In this document: in pieces, positions 46,211-55,465 of the stretch
Numbering within the stretch: the stretch's first letter is position 1
Layout of the letters: every line of letters begins with the position of its first letter
Assembly (NCBI RefSeq): GCF_900155365.1
Contig: NZ_LT699739.1
Span: 304,333 to 368,332, forward strand
Direction: 5' to 3'
Length of the DNA stretch: 64,000 bases
Origin: Collinsella bouchesdurhonensis
GTDB lineage: Bacteria > Actinomycetota > Coriobacteriia > Coriobacteriales > Coriobacteriaceae
Made by a program: the position numbers and the translations under genes
Notes under the pieces: model-generated
Seen by the model: only the letters and a program-made list of their open reading frames with translations
What the model was told of the DNA's origin: nothing
The model's database searches: none

Positions 46211-47341
46211 TTAGCAGTCGATAACCTGAAGCTCGTGCGAGGACTTGGTGAACGGCTCGTACCCGTCCTCGGTCACCACACCGTAATCCTCAAGACGCAC
46301 GCCACCGATGCCGGGTAGATAGACACCAGGCTCGATGGTGATGACGGAGCCGGCCTCGATGATATTCATCGAACGATTGAAGTTCGGCATCTCGTGGATG
46401 TCGATACCCACACCGTGGCCAAGGCCGTGGTTGTAGTAGTCGCCATAGCCGGCATCGCCGATGATCTTGCGCGAGAGTTTGAAGATGTCGTTGCCCTCGA
46501 CGCCGGCATGAACGGCTGCGGCACACTCCTCATGCGTACGGCGCACAAGCGCATACAGATCAAGCTGCTCGGGCGTGGGCTCACCTACTACCACGGTACG
46601 GGTCATATCGCTGCGATAATCGCAATAACCCGCACCGTAATCCATCAGCACGAAGTCGCCGCGCTGAACAACGCGATCGGAAGGCACGGCGTGCGGATTG
46701 GCCGTATTGGGACCAGAAGCCACGATAGAACCAAATGCAAGGGAATCGGCGCCGTTGCTGAACATAAAGTTCTCGAGCTCGGTACGAATCTCCTTCTCGG
46801 TCAAGCCAGGCTTGATGAAGGTGAGCATGTGCTGGAAGGCGGCATCGGTGATCGACTGCGCTTGGCGCATGAGAGCGATCTCCTCATCGTCCTTCACAGC
46901 GCGCATGCGCTGAAGGTCATGATGAAGCTGCGGCAGACTCGCCGTGATGGAGAGGTCCTCAAGGGCGCGCATGATTCCAAAATAGAAGGAAATCTGCATG
47001 TCATCCTCCACGGCAATCACACGAGAGCGCGTATCGCGGGCGCGTTCGGCGACCCAACGGGGCATAGTGCCCTCATTCATGTCGAGCTTCCAGGGGGAAT
47101 CGGCCGGGAGATTCTCCTGGAAGGTATTGAAGTAGCGCGAATCGGTATGGAAATAGCACTCGTCTGCCGTGATAAAGGTGACGTGCGGGAACTCAAAGGT
47201 ATAGTCGAACGTACCCTTTGCGCCCGTGAGCCAACGAAGGTTAGCTTCGTCGCGAATGACCACGGCGTCGTAGCCGCGCTCCTCCATCATCTTGCGCACG
47301 CGCGCGATACGACCAAGAGGCCCGTTAAGCTTAGTATCCAT
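46211..47341 (-). CDS. pepP: M24-family Xaa-Pro aminopeptidase
   Basis: Creatinase-fold metallopeptidase that removes N-terminal residues before proline. The 376-residue protein has an N-terminal substrate domain (ARVRKMMEERGYDAVVIRD) and a pita-bread catalytic domain with the metal ligands: DYGAGYCDYRSDMTRT (two Asp), HGLGHGVGIDIHEMP (His), ITIEPGVYLPG (Glu) and VRLEDYGVV (Glu). The ATG at 47341 is chosen because AAAGGTG lies about six bases upstream; two TTG codons precede it. Its place between the aroB-like gene and efp is the common Gram-positive order. Confidence 0.94.
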   Translation of the reverse strand: MDTKLNGPLGRIARVRKMMEERGYDAVVIRDEANLRWLTGAKGTFDYTFEFPHVTFITADECYFHTDSRYFNTFQENLPADSPWKLDMNEGTMPRWVAERARDTRSRVIAVEDDMQISFYFGIMRALEDLSITASLPQLHHDLQRMRAVKDDEEIALMRQAQSITDAAFQHMLTFIKPGLTEKEIRTELENFMFSNGADSLAFGSIVASGPNTANPHAVPSDRVVQRGDFVLMDYGAGYCDYRSDMTRTVVVGEPTPEQLDLYALVRRTHEECAAAVHAGVEGNDIFKLSRKIIGDAGYGDYYNHGLGHGVGIDIHEMPNFNRSMNIIEAGSVITIEPGVYLPGIGGVRLEDYGVVTEDGYEPFTKSSHELQVIDC

Positions 47342-47371
47342 CAACAATCACCTTTCCAAAACGAGGTTGAA

Positions 47372-48472
47372 TTACCCATTGATCAAATCGGCACGCGAGG
47401 AAAGATACGCCTTCGCGTGGCGCTCGAGCACATCATCGTCAACAGTTGCGAGGCGAATGGTGCCGGAAGCCTTGGGGATAGAGAGCATGAAACGGTTGGC
47501 GAGTCGATACGCTTCGCGTTTTAGCGCGGCGATAAAGACATCGACATCCAAATCGAAAGCGATTTCCTCAATTCCCAAGTCATCCAAACGATCATCCTGA
47601 TCAAAAACCGTGTCCAAATCAAGACCAAAGACCTCATGAGCAAGACGCGCCTCGAAGCGCAAGCCTTCAGCAAGATACTGAGCGGGGGCAAACGAATCCC
47701 CAAGGCACGACGCAAGCGCACGAGCCGTGGGCTGGCCGTAATTGAAAGCCTTGCGCGCAGAAGGATTAGATGCCTTGAGAACACCGCTCCAAGCGGTTTG
47801 AGCCATGCCGAGCATATCGATATAGGCAACCTCTTCGCCCGCAAGATAACCGGGGATCTTCTTGGCGAAGTTCTCCCAAGAACGAGTGGATTCGGTCATT
47901 GCGGCTGCAACGAGGTAAACCAAGCCGAGCATTTTATCGTCAGCGCTCTGCCCCATCACCAGATCAAGGTCGCAAACTACAAGTGAAACATGAGGATGGA
48001 AAGAGACAAGCTCATGAGCCGAAGAAAGGCCGAGGGGACGCATGCGCGTAGCGGCAAGGCACATGGCATCAAACGTCGTGGGCACATGGGCGCAGGCGCA
48101 ACCGCCGCACCAGCTCATGGCAACATAATCGACGACCGATGCTACATCCATGCCTCCAACCGAAACGATAACGTCATCGCAGGTGAGCTGGGACTCGGCA
48201 CAGAATTCCTGAATCCTCAGGGCGCAATCAACCGTACAAACCGAATCATCGGGCGCAAATTGCATTGTGTAGACTCGAAAGCCAGCATCGATCAGGCCGC
48301 GGTTAACAAGTGTAAGAGTCGAATCAACAGCTCCAGCTTCGATGACGAGAACTGCGCGCTTAGGGGTGGCCACGACATTGGAGGCGAAACGCGAAAAATC
48401 ACCAAGAGCACCGCATCCGATTCGATAATCGCAACCAAAGCCGCCAAGGTTCACAAGCTGACGACGAATCAT
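47372..48472 (-). CDS. 3-dehydroquinate synthase-like protein without active-site residues
   Basis: A 366-residue relative of AroB in the usual place of aroB, just after aroK. The overall fold can be followed: a CAHVPTTFDAM stretch matches AroB QVPTSLLAM, and a C-terminal KREAYRLANRFMLSIPKASG matches the KKDKK...G segment. But the NAD loop GGGVVGDL is here GGMDVASV, DSSVGGKT is LAATRMRP, EVIKYG is LVYLVA, and the LGHTxGHA metal box is YGQPTARA. So the catalytic Lys, metal ligands and NAD loop are gone. A regulatory, scaffold or altered-substrate role is possible; DHQ synthesis is not expected. It starts TAATG-coupled to aroK. Confidence 0.8.
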   Translation of the reverse strand: MIRRQLVNLGGFGCDYRIGCGALGDFSRFASNVVATPKRAVLVIEAGAVDSTLTLVNRGLIDAGFRVYTMQFAPDDSVCTVDCALRIQEFCAESQLTCDDVIVSVGGMDVASVVDYVAMSWCGGCACAHVPTTFDAMCLAATRMRPLGLSSAHELVSFHPHVSLVVCDLDLVMGQSADDKMLGLVYLVAAAMTESTRSWENFAKKIPGYLAGEEVAYIDMLGMAQTAWSGVLKASNPSARKAFNYGQPTARALASCLGDSFAPAQYLAEGLRFEARLAHEVFGLDLDTVFDQDDRLDDLGIEEIAFDLDVDVFIAALKREAYRLANRFMLSIPKASGTIRLATVDDDVLERHAKAYLSSRADLING

Positions 48473-49005
48473 TACAACAACCCACTTTCTAGCAAGAGTT
48501 CGGCACATTCAAAGCCGACTTCCGAAAAGCTCTTTCCACGGATATCGAGCGTCAGATCGGCCGCCTGCTGATAGAGCGGTCTGCGATGTCGCAAAAGATC
48601 GGCGGCATGGGATTCTGAGCGAAAATCGGGACGCGTATCGCTTCTGCGTATCTGCCTCAACGAGTCGTCGATGTCACCGTCAAGGTATACGCAATAGCCA
48701 AGCTCATGGATGAGTTCGATATTGCGCGGCGTCTCCACAATGCCGCCCCCGCAGGAAACAAGCAAGCTACGGCCCGTAGAAAGCGACTTCAAAACCTTGG
48801 TCTCGAGAATGCGAAACGCCGCTTCCCCATCGGACTCGAAAATCTGCGTAACGGTTTTACCTGCCCGACGTTCCACCAAACGATCGGTGTCGACATAGCG
48901 CCGATTAAACATGTGCCCGAGGTTTCGAGCCAAGGTAGATTTTCCCGCGCCGAGGAACCCAACGAAGAAAATATGGTCGCAGCCTCGTTTTTCAAGCGAT
49001 GGCAT
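48472..49005 (-). CDS. aroK: Shikimate kinase (stand-alone copy)
   Basis: Phosphorylates shikimate at O3. The 177-residue protein is intact: Walker A VGFLGAGKSTLARNL, RYVDTDRLVERRAG with the substrate Asp pair, ESDGEAAFR, VSCGGGIVETPRN and the lid and adenine region RRSDTRPDF and HRRPLYQQAADLTL. The ATG at 49005 has GAGGAG eight bases upstream and lies six bases after yqeG. The pathway already has a kinase in the aroE fusion, and the downstream AroB-like protein has lost its active site, so this copy may act on another substrate or be redundant. Confidence 0.92.
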   Translation of the reverse strand: MPSLEKRGCDHIFFVGFLGAGKSTLARNLGHMFNRRYVDTDRLVERRAGKTVTQIFESDGEAAFRILETKVLKSLSTGRSLLVSCGGGIVETPRNIELIHELGYCVYLDGDIDDSLRQIRRSDTRPDFRSESHAADLLRHRRPLYQQAADLTLDIRGKSFSEVGFECAELLLESGLL

Positions 49006-49010
49006 GCCAG

Positions 49011-49508
49011 CTACTCCTCGCAGGGAACATGCGCAAGGGCACGGCGCTCGAAGATACGAAAGATTTGCGTGTACCAAAGGTCAACATGAGTCTGCGGCTT
49101 CACGAGAATGCTATCGACCCCGGCAAAATTACCGGCCCAGACATCCGTATAGAGCTGGTCACCAATCATAACCGCCTGCTCATTCGGCACCCCCATGCGA
49201 TCGAGAGCACGGTGAATAGCGAAAGGAAGCGGTTTGCAGGCAAAACAGATTGCCGTCATGCCCAACTCACGACTGGAACGAGCGACTTGGTTTTTATGCC
49301 AATTATTAGAGACCATATAAAGGGAGAACCCAAGTTCCCGCGCATGGTCAAGCCAGGCAGCAACCGATTCGGGAGCGCTTTTCATGTCGCGCGGCACCAG
49401 CGTGTTATCGCGATCGAGCATAATTGCGCGCTTCCCTTGAGCCCAAAGCTCATCGAGGTCGATGCGCTCGACGCGGGAAACGTAGCGGGTGGGAGAAAAC
49501 CAACTCAT
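49011..49508 (-). CDS. yqeG: YqeG-family HAD phosphatase
   Basis: HAD superfamily class IIIA; the natural substrate of YqeG proteins is not settled. The 165-residue protein has motif I AIMLDRDNTLVP (Asp nucleophile), motif II LYMVSNNWHKN, motif III KPLPFAIHRAL and motif IV MIGDQLYTDVWAGNFAG. It overlaps mltG by four bases (ATGA). In Bacillus yqeG opens the yqeG-yqeH-aroE-yhbY-nadD cluster; here it stands before aroK instead. Confidence 0.9.
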   Translation of the reverse strand: MSWFSPTRYVSRVERIDLDELWAQGKRAIMLDRDNTLVPRDMKSAPESVAAWLDHARELGFSLYMVSNNWHKNQVARSSRELGMTAICFACKPLPFAIHRALDRMGVPNEQAVMIGDQLYTDVWAGNFAGVDSILVKPQTHVDLWYTQIFRIFERRALAHVPCEE

Positions 49509-50770
49509 GATGATAGGGACTCCGAGTACTCTTGACTGTCTTTTTCAAACTGTTCGTAATCAGAAGAGAATTTATGGGTGCCATCGCCTGTCGCCGAGGC
49601 AACATAATACAGATAGTCGGTTTTATCGGGATTAAGCGCAGCCTTGATCGAAGAGATACTCGGGCTGCAGATGGGTCCCGGAGTAAGACCGTAGTTCTTG
49701 TACACGTTGTAGGGCGAATCAATCTCAAGGTCGCTATAGGTCACGGCCTGGTTCCCACCGCCGCGCGCATAGACGATAGCAGCGTCGATCTGAAGCGGCA
49801 TGTCGGCGTCAAGACGATTGTAGATAACGCTCGCAATGGTCGGGCGTTCAGAATCGACAGCGGTCTCTCGCTCGATAAGAGATGCCATGGTCACGATCTG
49901 CTGAGCAGAAAGACCGTTTGCCCCCTTATCCAAGTTGAGAGATGCGGTCTCGGACACAAATTGGTCGAGAAGTTTGCGAATGATGTCGTCTGCCGAAGGA
50001 GCACCCGTAAACGTATAGGTTTTCGGGTAGAGATAACCCTCGAGAGAATCGTTATATGCGCCCTCTAAGAACGGATAGTCATCGGCATACTTCGATGCCT
50101 TAGCTTGAGCGAGGAACTCATCTTTCGAAATCCCATAGGCCGCTTCGACGCGTTCGGCGGTCTGCTCCAGCGTGAGCCCCTCCTGAATCGTGAGGACCGC
50201 ACCGGAATTGGGACCCGCAACGAGCTGCCTTACGACATCGACAGCATCCATACCGGTCTTAAGCGCATAATCGCCTGGTTTGAGGGACATCTCGGCGCCC
50301 TCTTTGGCGACGGCAGCATAATAGTCCTTCGGATTCTCGATAACGTGATTCTTCGAAAGGATCGAGGCGATGTCATCGCCCGAAGCGCCCTCGGGAATCG
50401 TGATGCTCACATCTTGGCCAGCCGCAACCGTCTGCCCCTGCTGAGGCGCAAACATCGATTTGACAGCTGGAACCACAAAGAAGTATGCGATGACAGCGAT
50501 AGCCAAGAGAGAGACAATCGCCGCGATCAACGGAGTTTTCGAGCGACGTTGCTGCTGAGGACGACGACGTGCTGCGCTTCGAGAATGCGTAGCGCTCGAA
50601 TAGGGCGAAGGCGCATAAGGACGCGGCGAATGAACCCCACGGGATGCATGCGAAGCGCATCGCGCCTGAGGCACCTGCCGATGCGCGGACGCCTCAGCAC
50701 GACGAGTGGGCGTTGCCCTACGATGTCCATCGCGAGGAGAAGGTCCTTTAGGGGTGTTAGCCACGTTCAT
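49505..50770 (-). CDS. mltG: Endolytic murein transglycosylase MltG
   Basis: Membrane lytic transglycosylase that cuts nascent glycan strands. The 421-residue protein has one transmembrane helix at about 80-100, a LysM-like part (VSITIPEGASGDDIASILSKNHV) and the YceG catalytic domain with Glu in ASLIERETAVDSERPTIASV and NRLDADMPLQIDAAIVYA. The first 80 residues are an unusual Arg/Pro/Ser-rich, presumably cytoplasmic segment. A GTG two codons into the frame (50764) is an alternative start. It overlaps the end of ruvX. Gene order alaS-ruvX-mltG is common in Gram-positive bacteria. Confidence 0.92.
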   Translation of the reverse strand: MNVANTPKGPSPRDGHRRATPTRRAEASAHRQVPQARCASHASRGVHSPRPYAPSPYSSATHSRSAARRRPQQQRRSKTPLIAAIVSLLAIAVIAYFFVVPAVKSMFAPQQGQTVAAGQDVSITIPEGASGDDIASILSKNHVIENPKDYYAAVAKEGAEMSLKPGDYALKTGMDAVDVVRQLVAGPNSGAVLTIQEGLTLEQTAERVEAAYGISKDEFLAQAKASKYADDYPFLEGAYNDSLEGYLYPKTYTFTGAPSADDIIRKLLDQFVSETASLNLDKGANGLSAQQIVTMASLIERETAVDSERPTIASVIYNRLDADMPLQIDAAIVYARGGGNQAVTYSDLEIDSPYNVYKNYGLTPGPICSPSISSIKAALNPDKTDYLYYVASATGDGTHKFSSDYEQFEKDSQEYSESLSS

Positions 50771-51185
50771 CCCTTTCCTGTCGAGAGTCGAGCCATGATT
50801 GCAAAAAGAGCGATGCGGCTATCATATCCACCTTGCCGCGCATCTGCTTTTCAGAAAGCCCCTGCTCTCGCAAGATGCGTTTCGCTTCAGCCGAACTCAA
50901 GCGCTCGTCTTCAAAATATAAGGGGAGATCGAGGGCATCGGCGATTTTTTGAGCCTGCACCTCGACGCGCTCGGCCTGCGGCCCGCGTTCCCCCGCCATA
51001 GTCATGGGACGTCCGGACACCAAGACATCGGGCTCATAGTCCTCCACGATATAGAGAAAGGACTTCGCAAGCCCGATGACCTCGGCAGCAGGAAGCACCT
51101 TGACCGGCGAGGCAACGCGGCCGCTACGGTCCGACACCGCAATGCCGATTCGTGTCTCGCCGATATCAAGAGCCAGTGCAACCAC
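50757..51185 (-). CDS. ruvX: RuvX/YqgF Holliday-junction-resolvase-like protein
   Basis: RNase H-fold nuclease implicated in 16S rRNA end processing and, in some bacteria, Holliday junction resolution. The 142-residue protein starts with ALALDIGETRIGIAVSD (first catalytic Asp), has VSGRPMTMAGERGPQAERVE, a LPLYFEDERLSSAEAKRIL (Glu-Asp region) and GKVDMIAASLFLQSWL (C-terminal Asp). Follows alaS by eleven bases. Confidence 0.92.
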   Translation of the reverse strand: MVALALDIGETRIGIAVSDRSGRVASPVKVLPAAEVIGLAKSFLYIVEDYEPDVLVSGRPMTMAGERGPQAERVEVQAQKIADALDLPLYFEDERLSSAEAKRILREQGLSEKQMRGKVDMIAASLFLQSWLDSRQERDERG

Positions 51186-51196
51186 GTTGATGCCTC

Positions 51197-53851
51197 TTAG
51201 GCGCCAAGCTCGGTACGGGCAAGATCGAGGGCAGCAGAGAGGCCCTTTGCGTTTTTGCCACCAGCCTGAGCCATATTGGGTCGACCGCCGCCACGGCCAT
51301 CAACAGCAGGGGCAATCGTCTTGATCAAATTACCCGCATGGAAACCCGCGGCAACGGCATCTTCGGCAGCAGCAGCAAGCAGAGCAGGCGTGCCCTTCTC
51401 GGTAACCGTGGCGATAACGCAAGCGGCCTGGGAGCCGAACTTAGTATGAATGGTGTCCCAAACGTTACGAAGGTCTGCAGCCTCAAGACCAGGAACCTCG
51501 GCGACAACGAGCTTATAGGCACCCATATCGGTAGCAGCCTCGATAGCAGAACCAATCGCATCGGAGGAACCGCCGGTCAAAGCCTTCTTGAGCTTGGAGT
51601 TTGCCTCGCGAAGCTCCTGGCTCAGCATCTCAACGCGGGCAGGGACCTCCTCGGCACGGCACTTGAGCGTTGCGGCAGCAGAATCGACAAGAGCTGCACG
51701 ATCGGAGAGGTATGCGACGGCGCCCTCGGAGGTTACAGCCTCGATACGGCGCACGTTCGAGCCAGTAGAGGACTCGTTGACAATCTTAAAGAAACCAAGC
51801 TCGGCAGTATTGCGAGCATGTGTACCGCCGCAAAGCTCACGCGAGAACGGCTTATCTTCGGCACCGACGGAAACAACGCGCACGACGTCACCGTACTTCT
51901 CACCAAACAGGGCGACAGCACCAGAAGCCTTCGCATCCTCGATATTCATCTCGACAGTGACGACCGGCTTGGCGGCAAAAATCTGCTCGTTAACAAGATC
52001 CTCGACGCGCTTAAGCTGCTCGTCGCTGAGCGCCTCAAAGTGAGTGAAGTCGAAACGCAGGTGCTCGGGCGCAACAAGCGATCCGGCCTGGGAAACGTGA
52101 TCGCCTAAAACCGCCTTAAGAGCAGCGTCAAGCAAGTGGGTTGCAGTGTGGTTGCGGCGAAGCAGCTCTCGACGATGAGCGCATACGGCAGCGCAAACGG
52201 TATCGCCCACATGAATCTCGCCCGACACGACATGGGAAACGTGCGCATACAGACCGTTATGATTCTTAGTATCGGAAACTTCAAGATTGGCGGAGCCCGT
52301 CAACGAGCCCGCATCGCCCATCTGGCCGCCCATCTCGGCATAAAACGGCGTGCGGTCGAGAACGACCTCAACATCCTGGCCAGCAGCAGCCGAGTCAACC
52401 GAAGCGCCGTCGGCTACAAGAGCGACAACGTGAGCGTCATCGAGGGTGCAGTCATCATAGCCGCAAAACTCAGTGACGGCACAGGTGTCGGAAAGCTCGA
52501 CCCAGACATCGTTGAACGATCCCCAAGCGTCGCCCTTGACGGCTGCGCGAGCTCGGTCCTTCTGGGCAGCCATAGCGGCATCAAAGCCGTCCATGTCAAC
52601 CTCATGGCCGGCAGAACGAGAAATCTCAACCGTCAGGTCAATGGGGAAACCAAAGGTATCGTGCAGCTTAAAAGCGGTCTCACCGCCAAGAACGGCACCG
52701 TCCTCAAGCTGAGAGAGAGCCTCGTCCAGATAAACGCGACCGTTATCAAGCGTAGTGGAGAAACGCTCTTCCTCGGCAGCAACGATACCGCGCACAAGCG
52801 TGACGTTCTTCAAAAGCTCGGGATAGGCCTCGCCCATCAGCTCGTTCACGGCGTCGATGAACTTGTTGAGGAAAGCCCCCTCGATACCAAGCAGACGACC
52901 ATGGAAAACAGCGCGACGCAAAAGGCGACGAAGGACATACTCCCTACCCTCGTTGCCGGGAAGAACGCCGTCGGAAATCATGAAATCAACCGCGCGAGCA
53001 TGATCGGCGATGATGCGCAGCGAGCGCGATGCGCCTTCATAGCTCTCAGGATCATACGCCTTACCCGAGATTTTCTCGCCCAGTGCAATAAGGCCCTGCA
53101 TAAGGTCGCCATCATAGTTGGCGCTCTTGTGCTGCATGATCGCGGCCATGCGCTCAAGACCCATACCGGTATCAAGGTTGCGATGCGGAAGCTCGGGCAT
53201 AGAGCCGTCTTCCTGGCGATCAAACTGCGTAAACACAAGATTCCAGAACTCAAGGAAGCGATCGCAGTCGCAGCCAGGGGCGCAATCGGGCTCGCCGCAC
53301 CCTACTTCCTCGCCCTGATCAAAATAGATCTCGGAGCACGGGCCGCACGGACCGGTGGGGCCTGCCGCCCAGAAGTTATCGTCCTCGCCCAGACGGGAAA
53401 TATGATCCTCGGGAACACCAAGCGAGCGCCAAATGTCATGGGTCTCGTCGTCATCGGTAAAGACAGTGAAATACAAGCGATCGAGCGGAAGCTTGAAGAC
53501 ATCAGTGATGAGCTCGAAGGCCCAAGCGCATGCCTGCTCCTTGGAAACGCCGCCAAAAGAAAAATCGCCAAGCATCTCGAAGAAGGAGAGGTGGCGGCCA
53601 TCCTCGCCGATGACATCGATATCATTGGTGCGCACGCATTTCTGACAAGAGCAAGCACCGATCTCCTTCATGGTCTTCTTGCCCTGGTAATACTCCTTGA
53701 ACTGGTTCATACCCGCATTGGCAAGCAGCAAAGAGGGATCATCAGGCACCAAGCTCGAAGAAGGATAGAGCTTAAGCCCGCGCTCCTCAAAGAACTTGAG
53801 GAAAGCTGAGCGAATCTCAGCGGTGGTCATCTTAGGGAAGTCTACAGCCAT
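51197..53851 (-). CDS. alaS: Alanine--tRNA ligase
   Basis: Charges tRNA-Ala with alanine and edits mischarged Ser and Gly. The 884-residue length is complete. The class II aminoacylation domain has FFEERGLKLYPSSSLVPDDPSLLLANAGMNQFK, the editing domain has RNHTATHLLDAALKAVLG and the CGGTHARNTAELG metal box near 665, and the C-terminal dimerisation region includes DGRGGGRPNMAQAGG. The ATG at 53851 with GAGGAG upstream fits; another ATG seven codons on is possible. It heads the alaS-ruvX-mltG-yqeG-aroK cluster. Confidence 0.97.
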   Translation of the reverse strand: MAVDFPKMTTAEIRSAFLKFFEERGLKLYPSSSLVPDDPSLLLANAGMNQFKEYYQGKKTMKEIGACSCQKCVRTNDIDVIGEDGRHLSFFEMLGDFSFGGVSKEQACAWAFELITDVFKLPLDRLYFTVFTDDDETHDIWRSLGVPEDHISRLGEDDNFWAAGPTGPCGPCSEIYFDQGEEVGCGEPDCAPGCDCDRFLEFWNLVFTQFDRQEDGSMPELPHRNLDTGMGLERMAAIMQHKSANYDGDLMQGLIALGEKISGKAYDPESYEGASRSLRIIADHARAVDFMISDGVLPGNEGREYVLRRLLRRAVFHGRLLGIEGAFLNKFIDAVNELMGEAYPELLKNVTLVRGIVAAEEERFSTTLDNGRVYLDEALSQLEDGAVLGGETAFKLHDTFGFPIDLTVEISRSAGHEVDMDGFDAAMAAQKDRARAAVKGDAWGSFNDVWVELSDTCAVTEFCGYDDCTLDDAHVVALVADGASVDSAAAGQDVEVVLDRTPFYAEMGGQMGDAGSLTGSANLEVSDTKNHNGLYAHVSHVVSGEIHVGDTVCAAVCAHRRELLRRNHTATHLLDAALKAVLGDHVSQAGSLVAPEHLRFDFTHFEALSDEQLKRVEDLVNEQIFAAKPVVTVEMNIEDAKASGAVALFGEKYGDVVRVVSVGAEDKPFSRELCGGTHARNTAELGFFKIVNESSTGSNVRRIEAVTSEGAVAYLSDRAALVDSAAATLKCRAEEVPARVEMLSQELREANSKLKKALTGGSSDAIGSAIEAATDMGAYKLVVAEVPGLEAADLRNVWDTIHTKFGSQAACVIATVTEKGTPALLAAAAEDAVAAGFHAGNLIKTIAPAVDGRGGGRPNMAQAGGKNAKGLSAALDLARTELGA

Positions 53852-53878
53852 GGTAAGAAAACTCCTCGATCAGTATAG

Positions 53879-53920
53879 GGCGCCGTCATCGGGCGCCTCT
53901 GTTCAAACAGAGTGATTGTA
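53879..53920 (-). promoter_or_regulatory. alaS promoter region with palindromes
   Basis: TACAAT (53915-53920) is a good -10 on the minus strand; no -35 match is visible. Just downstream lies CTCTGTT-TG-AACAGAG (53897-53912), a seven-base inverted repeat, and after it a GGCGCC pair (53879-53884 and 53892-53897). The first covers the expected transcription start and could be an operator or RNA hairpin. Confidence 0.4.
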
Positions 53921-54025
53921 GCAGCTAACATGCAGTGTGTATGCCGTCGAAAAGCGACGGCGCGCAGCAAGGGTTAAATCGACACAGAGAACCGGAAAAG
54001 AGCGGGCAAAGACGGGGAAGCCGCT

Positions 54026-55465
54026 CTACTCGTCAGCATCGTCATTCTCAGGCGGCTCCATAGTGTCCCGCTCGTCCGCGCTGCCCTCAGCATGGTTTTC
54101 ATCCACGCGAGGCATGCGGAAGATACCGGTTTGCGAAGGCAGTGCGCCTGTTTGCAATATAGACAGCGCCGACCAGGGATTATCCAAGTCGGGGCGCGGC
54201 TTTGCCTGCGCGTCGGGCATGTGATCTTCCTTGATAATCTCGGAATCCGAAGCGAATTTATCGTCGCCCAGCGCATCGAACGCGGCGACCGGCATGCCCT
54301 CCTTATCAACAAAAGGCGTACCTTTGAAAAGGGCTCCATCGTAGGAGACGATCTGGCGATTCGTATCGTTCTCGAAATAAAAGATGAACAGTCCCTTCAG
54401 CGCTGCGCACAGGGGAATAGCAATCACCATGCCAAGCGGTCCCATAAGGGCGCTGCCCACGACAAGTGCCGCAAGGCTCATAGCGGGATGGACCTGCACG
54501 GCAGATTGCATCACCTTTGGCGAAACAACGTTATCGGTGATATTTTGCGCAACGACTGTCACTAGCAAGGTCCAAAGAGCCAAGAAGGGGTTGATAAAAA
54601 ATGCCAAAATCGTCGCTGCGGCAGCAGAAACCCAGGGACCGACAACGGGGACGAGATGCATGATGCCCGTCAGAACTCCCATGAGCGAGGCGTAAGGATG
54701 GCCAATAAGCAAAAAGCCCATGAAGGCAAGGAAGCCGCCAACGATCGACGTGATAACCATGCCGCGCATATAACCGCCAATAGAGCGAGAGAAGATGGCA
54801 ACCATAAAACGGTAGCTCGTCTCCTTCTCCTCGCCCACGATGGTGCTGATCTCGCGATGGATGCGCGGATAGTCGCAAGCAAGCCAATAAGCGAGCACCA
54901 AGCCCAAAAAGACGACGAAAAACTGCGATGCGATAGCGGTAATGAAAGGGAGCATCCCTTTGCCAAGGTCACCGGCGATCTGCTTGCCGTACACCTGAAC
55001 GATGTTTGCGAGCGAAGCGAAAACGGAATCGATATCAAGCGCCCAAGACCCTTGTGAGAAGGAGCGGAAGCGCTGCAGGGCAGAAGTGATAAGGGTACCG
55101 AGCTCGCGTAGCTGTGCAGGCAAGTTGGACAAAATCTCCAGGCACTGCTCAAAGAACATGGGAACGACAACCATGACAACGCAGGCAATAATAGCGATGA
55201 CTACGATTAAGCCGATAAGAGCACCCAAGCCGCGTGGAACGCCGCGATGTTCCAAGCCGTTGACGATAGGCGACTCGACAAAGGCGATAAGCGAGCCGAC
55301 GGCCAAAAACTCGATAACGGGAGAAAGGACGCCCAAGACATTGAGAACCGTTGCGGCGATAACGATCGCACCCACAACGGACCAAATGCGGATGAGCGTC
55401 AGGCGGGCGGTGGGAAGCCGGAGTTCGGCGGCCTCACGACGACGCGCAGAGGTATCCCGTGCCAT
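54026..55465 (-). CDS. AI-2E family (PerM-type) transporter
   Basis: Multi-spanning membrane protein of 479 residues with about eight hydrophobic segments between residues 22 and 365. The family name comes from an autoinducer-2 exporter (TqsA), but many members export other solutes or Na+; the substrate here is unknown. Typical pieces are GHPYASLMGVLTGIMHLVPVVGPWVSA, QNITDNVVSPKVMQSAVQVHP and VVGSALMGPLGMVIAIP. A hydrophilic acidic tail of about 100 residues follows. Its ATG overlaps the sigma factor stop as TAATG, so it is made together with that regulator. Confidence 0.87.
   Translation of the reverse strand: MARDTSARRREAAELRLPTARLTLIRIWSVVGAIVIAATVLNVLGVLSPVIEFLAVGSLIAFVESPIVNGLEHRGVPRGLGALIGLIVVIAIIACVVMVVVPMFFEQCLEILSNLPAQLRELGTLITSALQRFRSFSQGSWALDIDSVFASLANIVQVYGKQIAGDLGKGMLPFITAIASQFFVVFLGLVLAYWLACDYPRIHREISTIVGEEKETSYRFMVAIFSRSIGGYMRGMVITSIVGGFLAFMGFLLIGHPYASLMGVLTGIMHLVPVVGPWVSAAAATILAFFINPFLALWTLLVTVVAQNITDNVVSPKVMQSAVQVHPAMSLAALVVGSALMGPLGMVIAIPLCAALKGLFIFYFENDTNRQIVSYDGALFKGTPFVDKEGMPVAAFDALGDDKFASDSEIIKEDHMPDAQAKPRPDLDNPWSALSILQTGALPSQTGIFRMPRVDENHAEGSADERDTMEPPENDDADE

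Noticed and set aside
52136-53809. Open frame of 557 codons antisense to alaS
   Set aside because: alaS is complete and typical; the antisense frame has no motifs or ribosome binding site.
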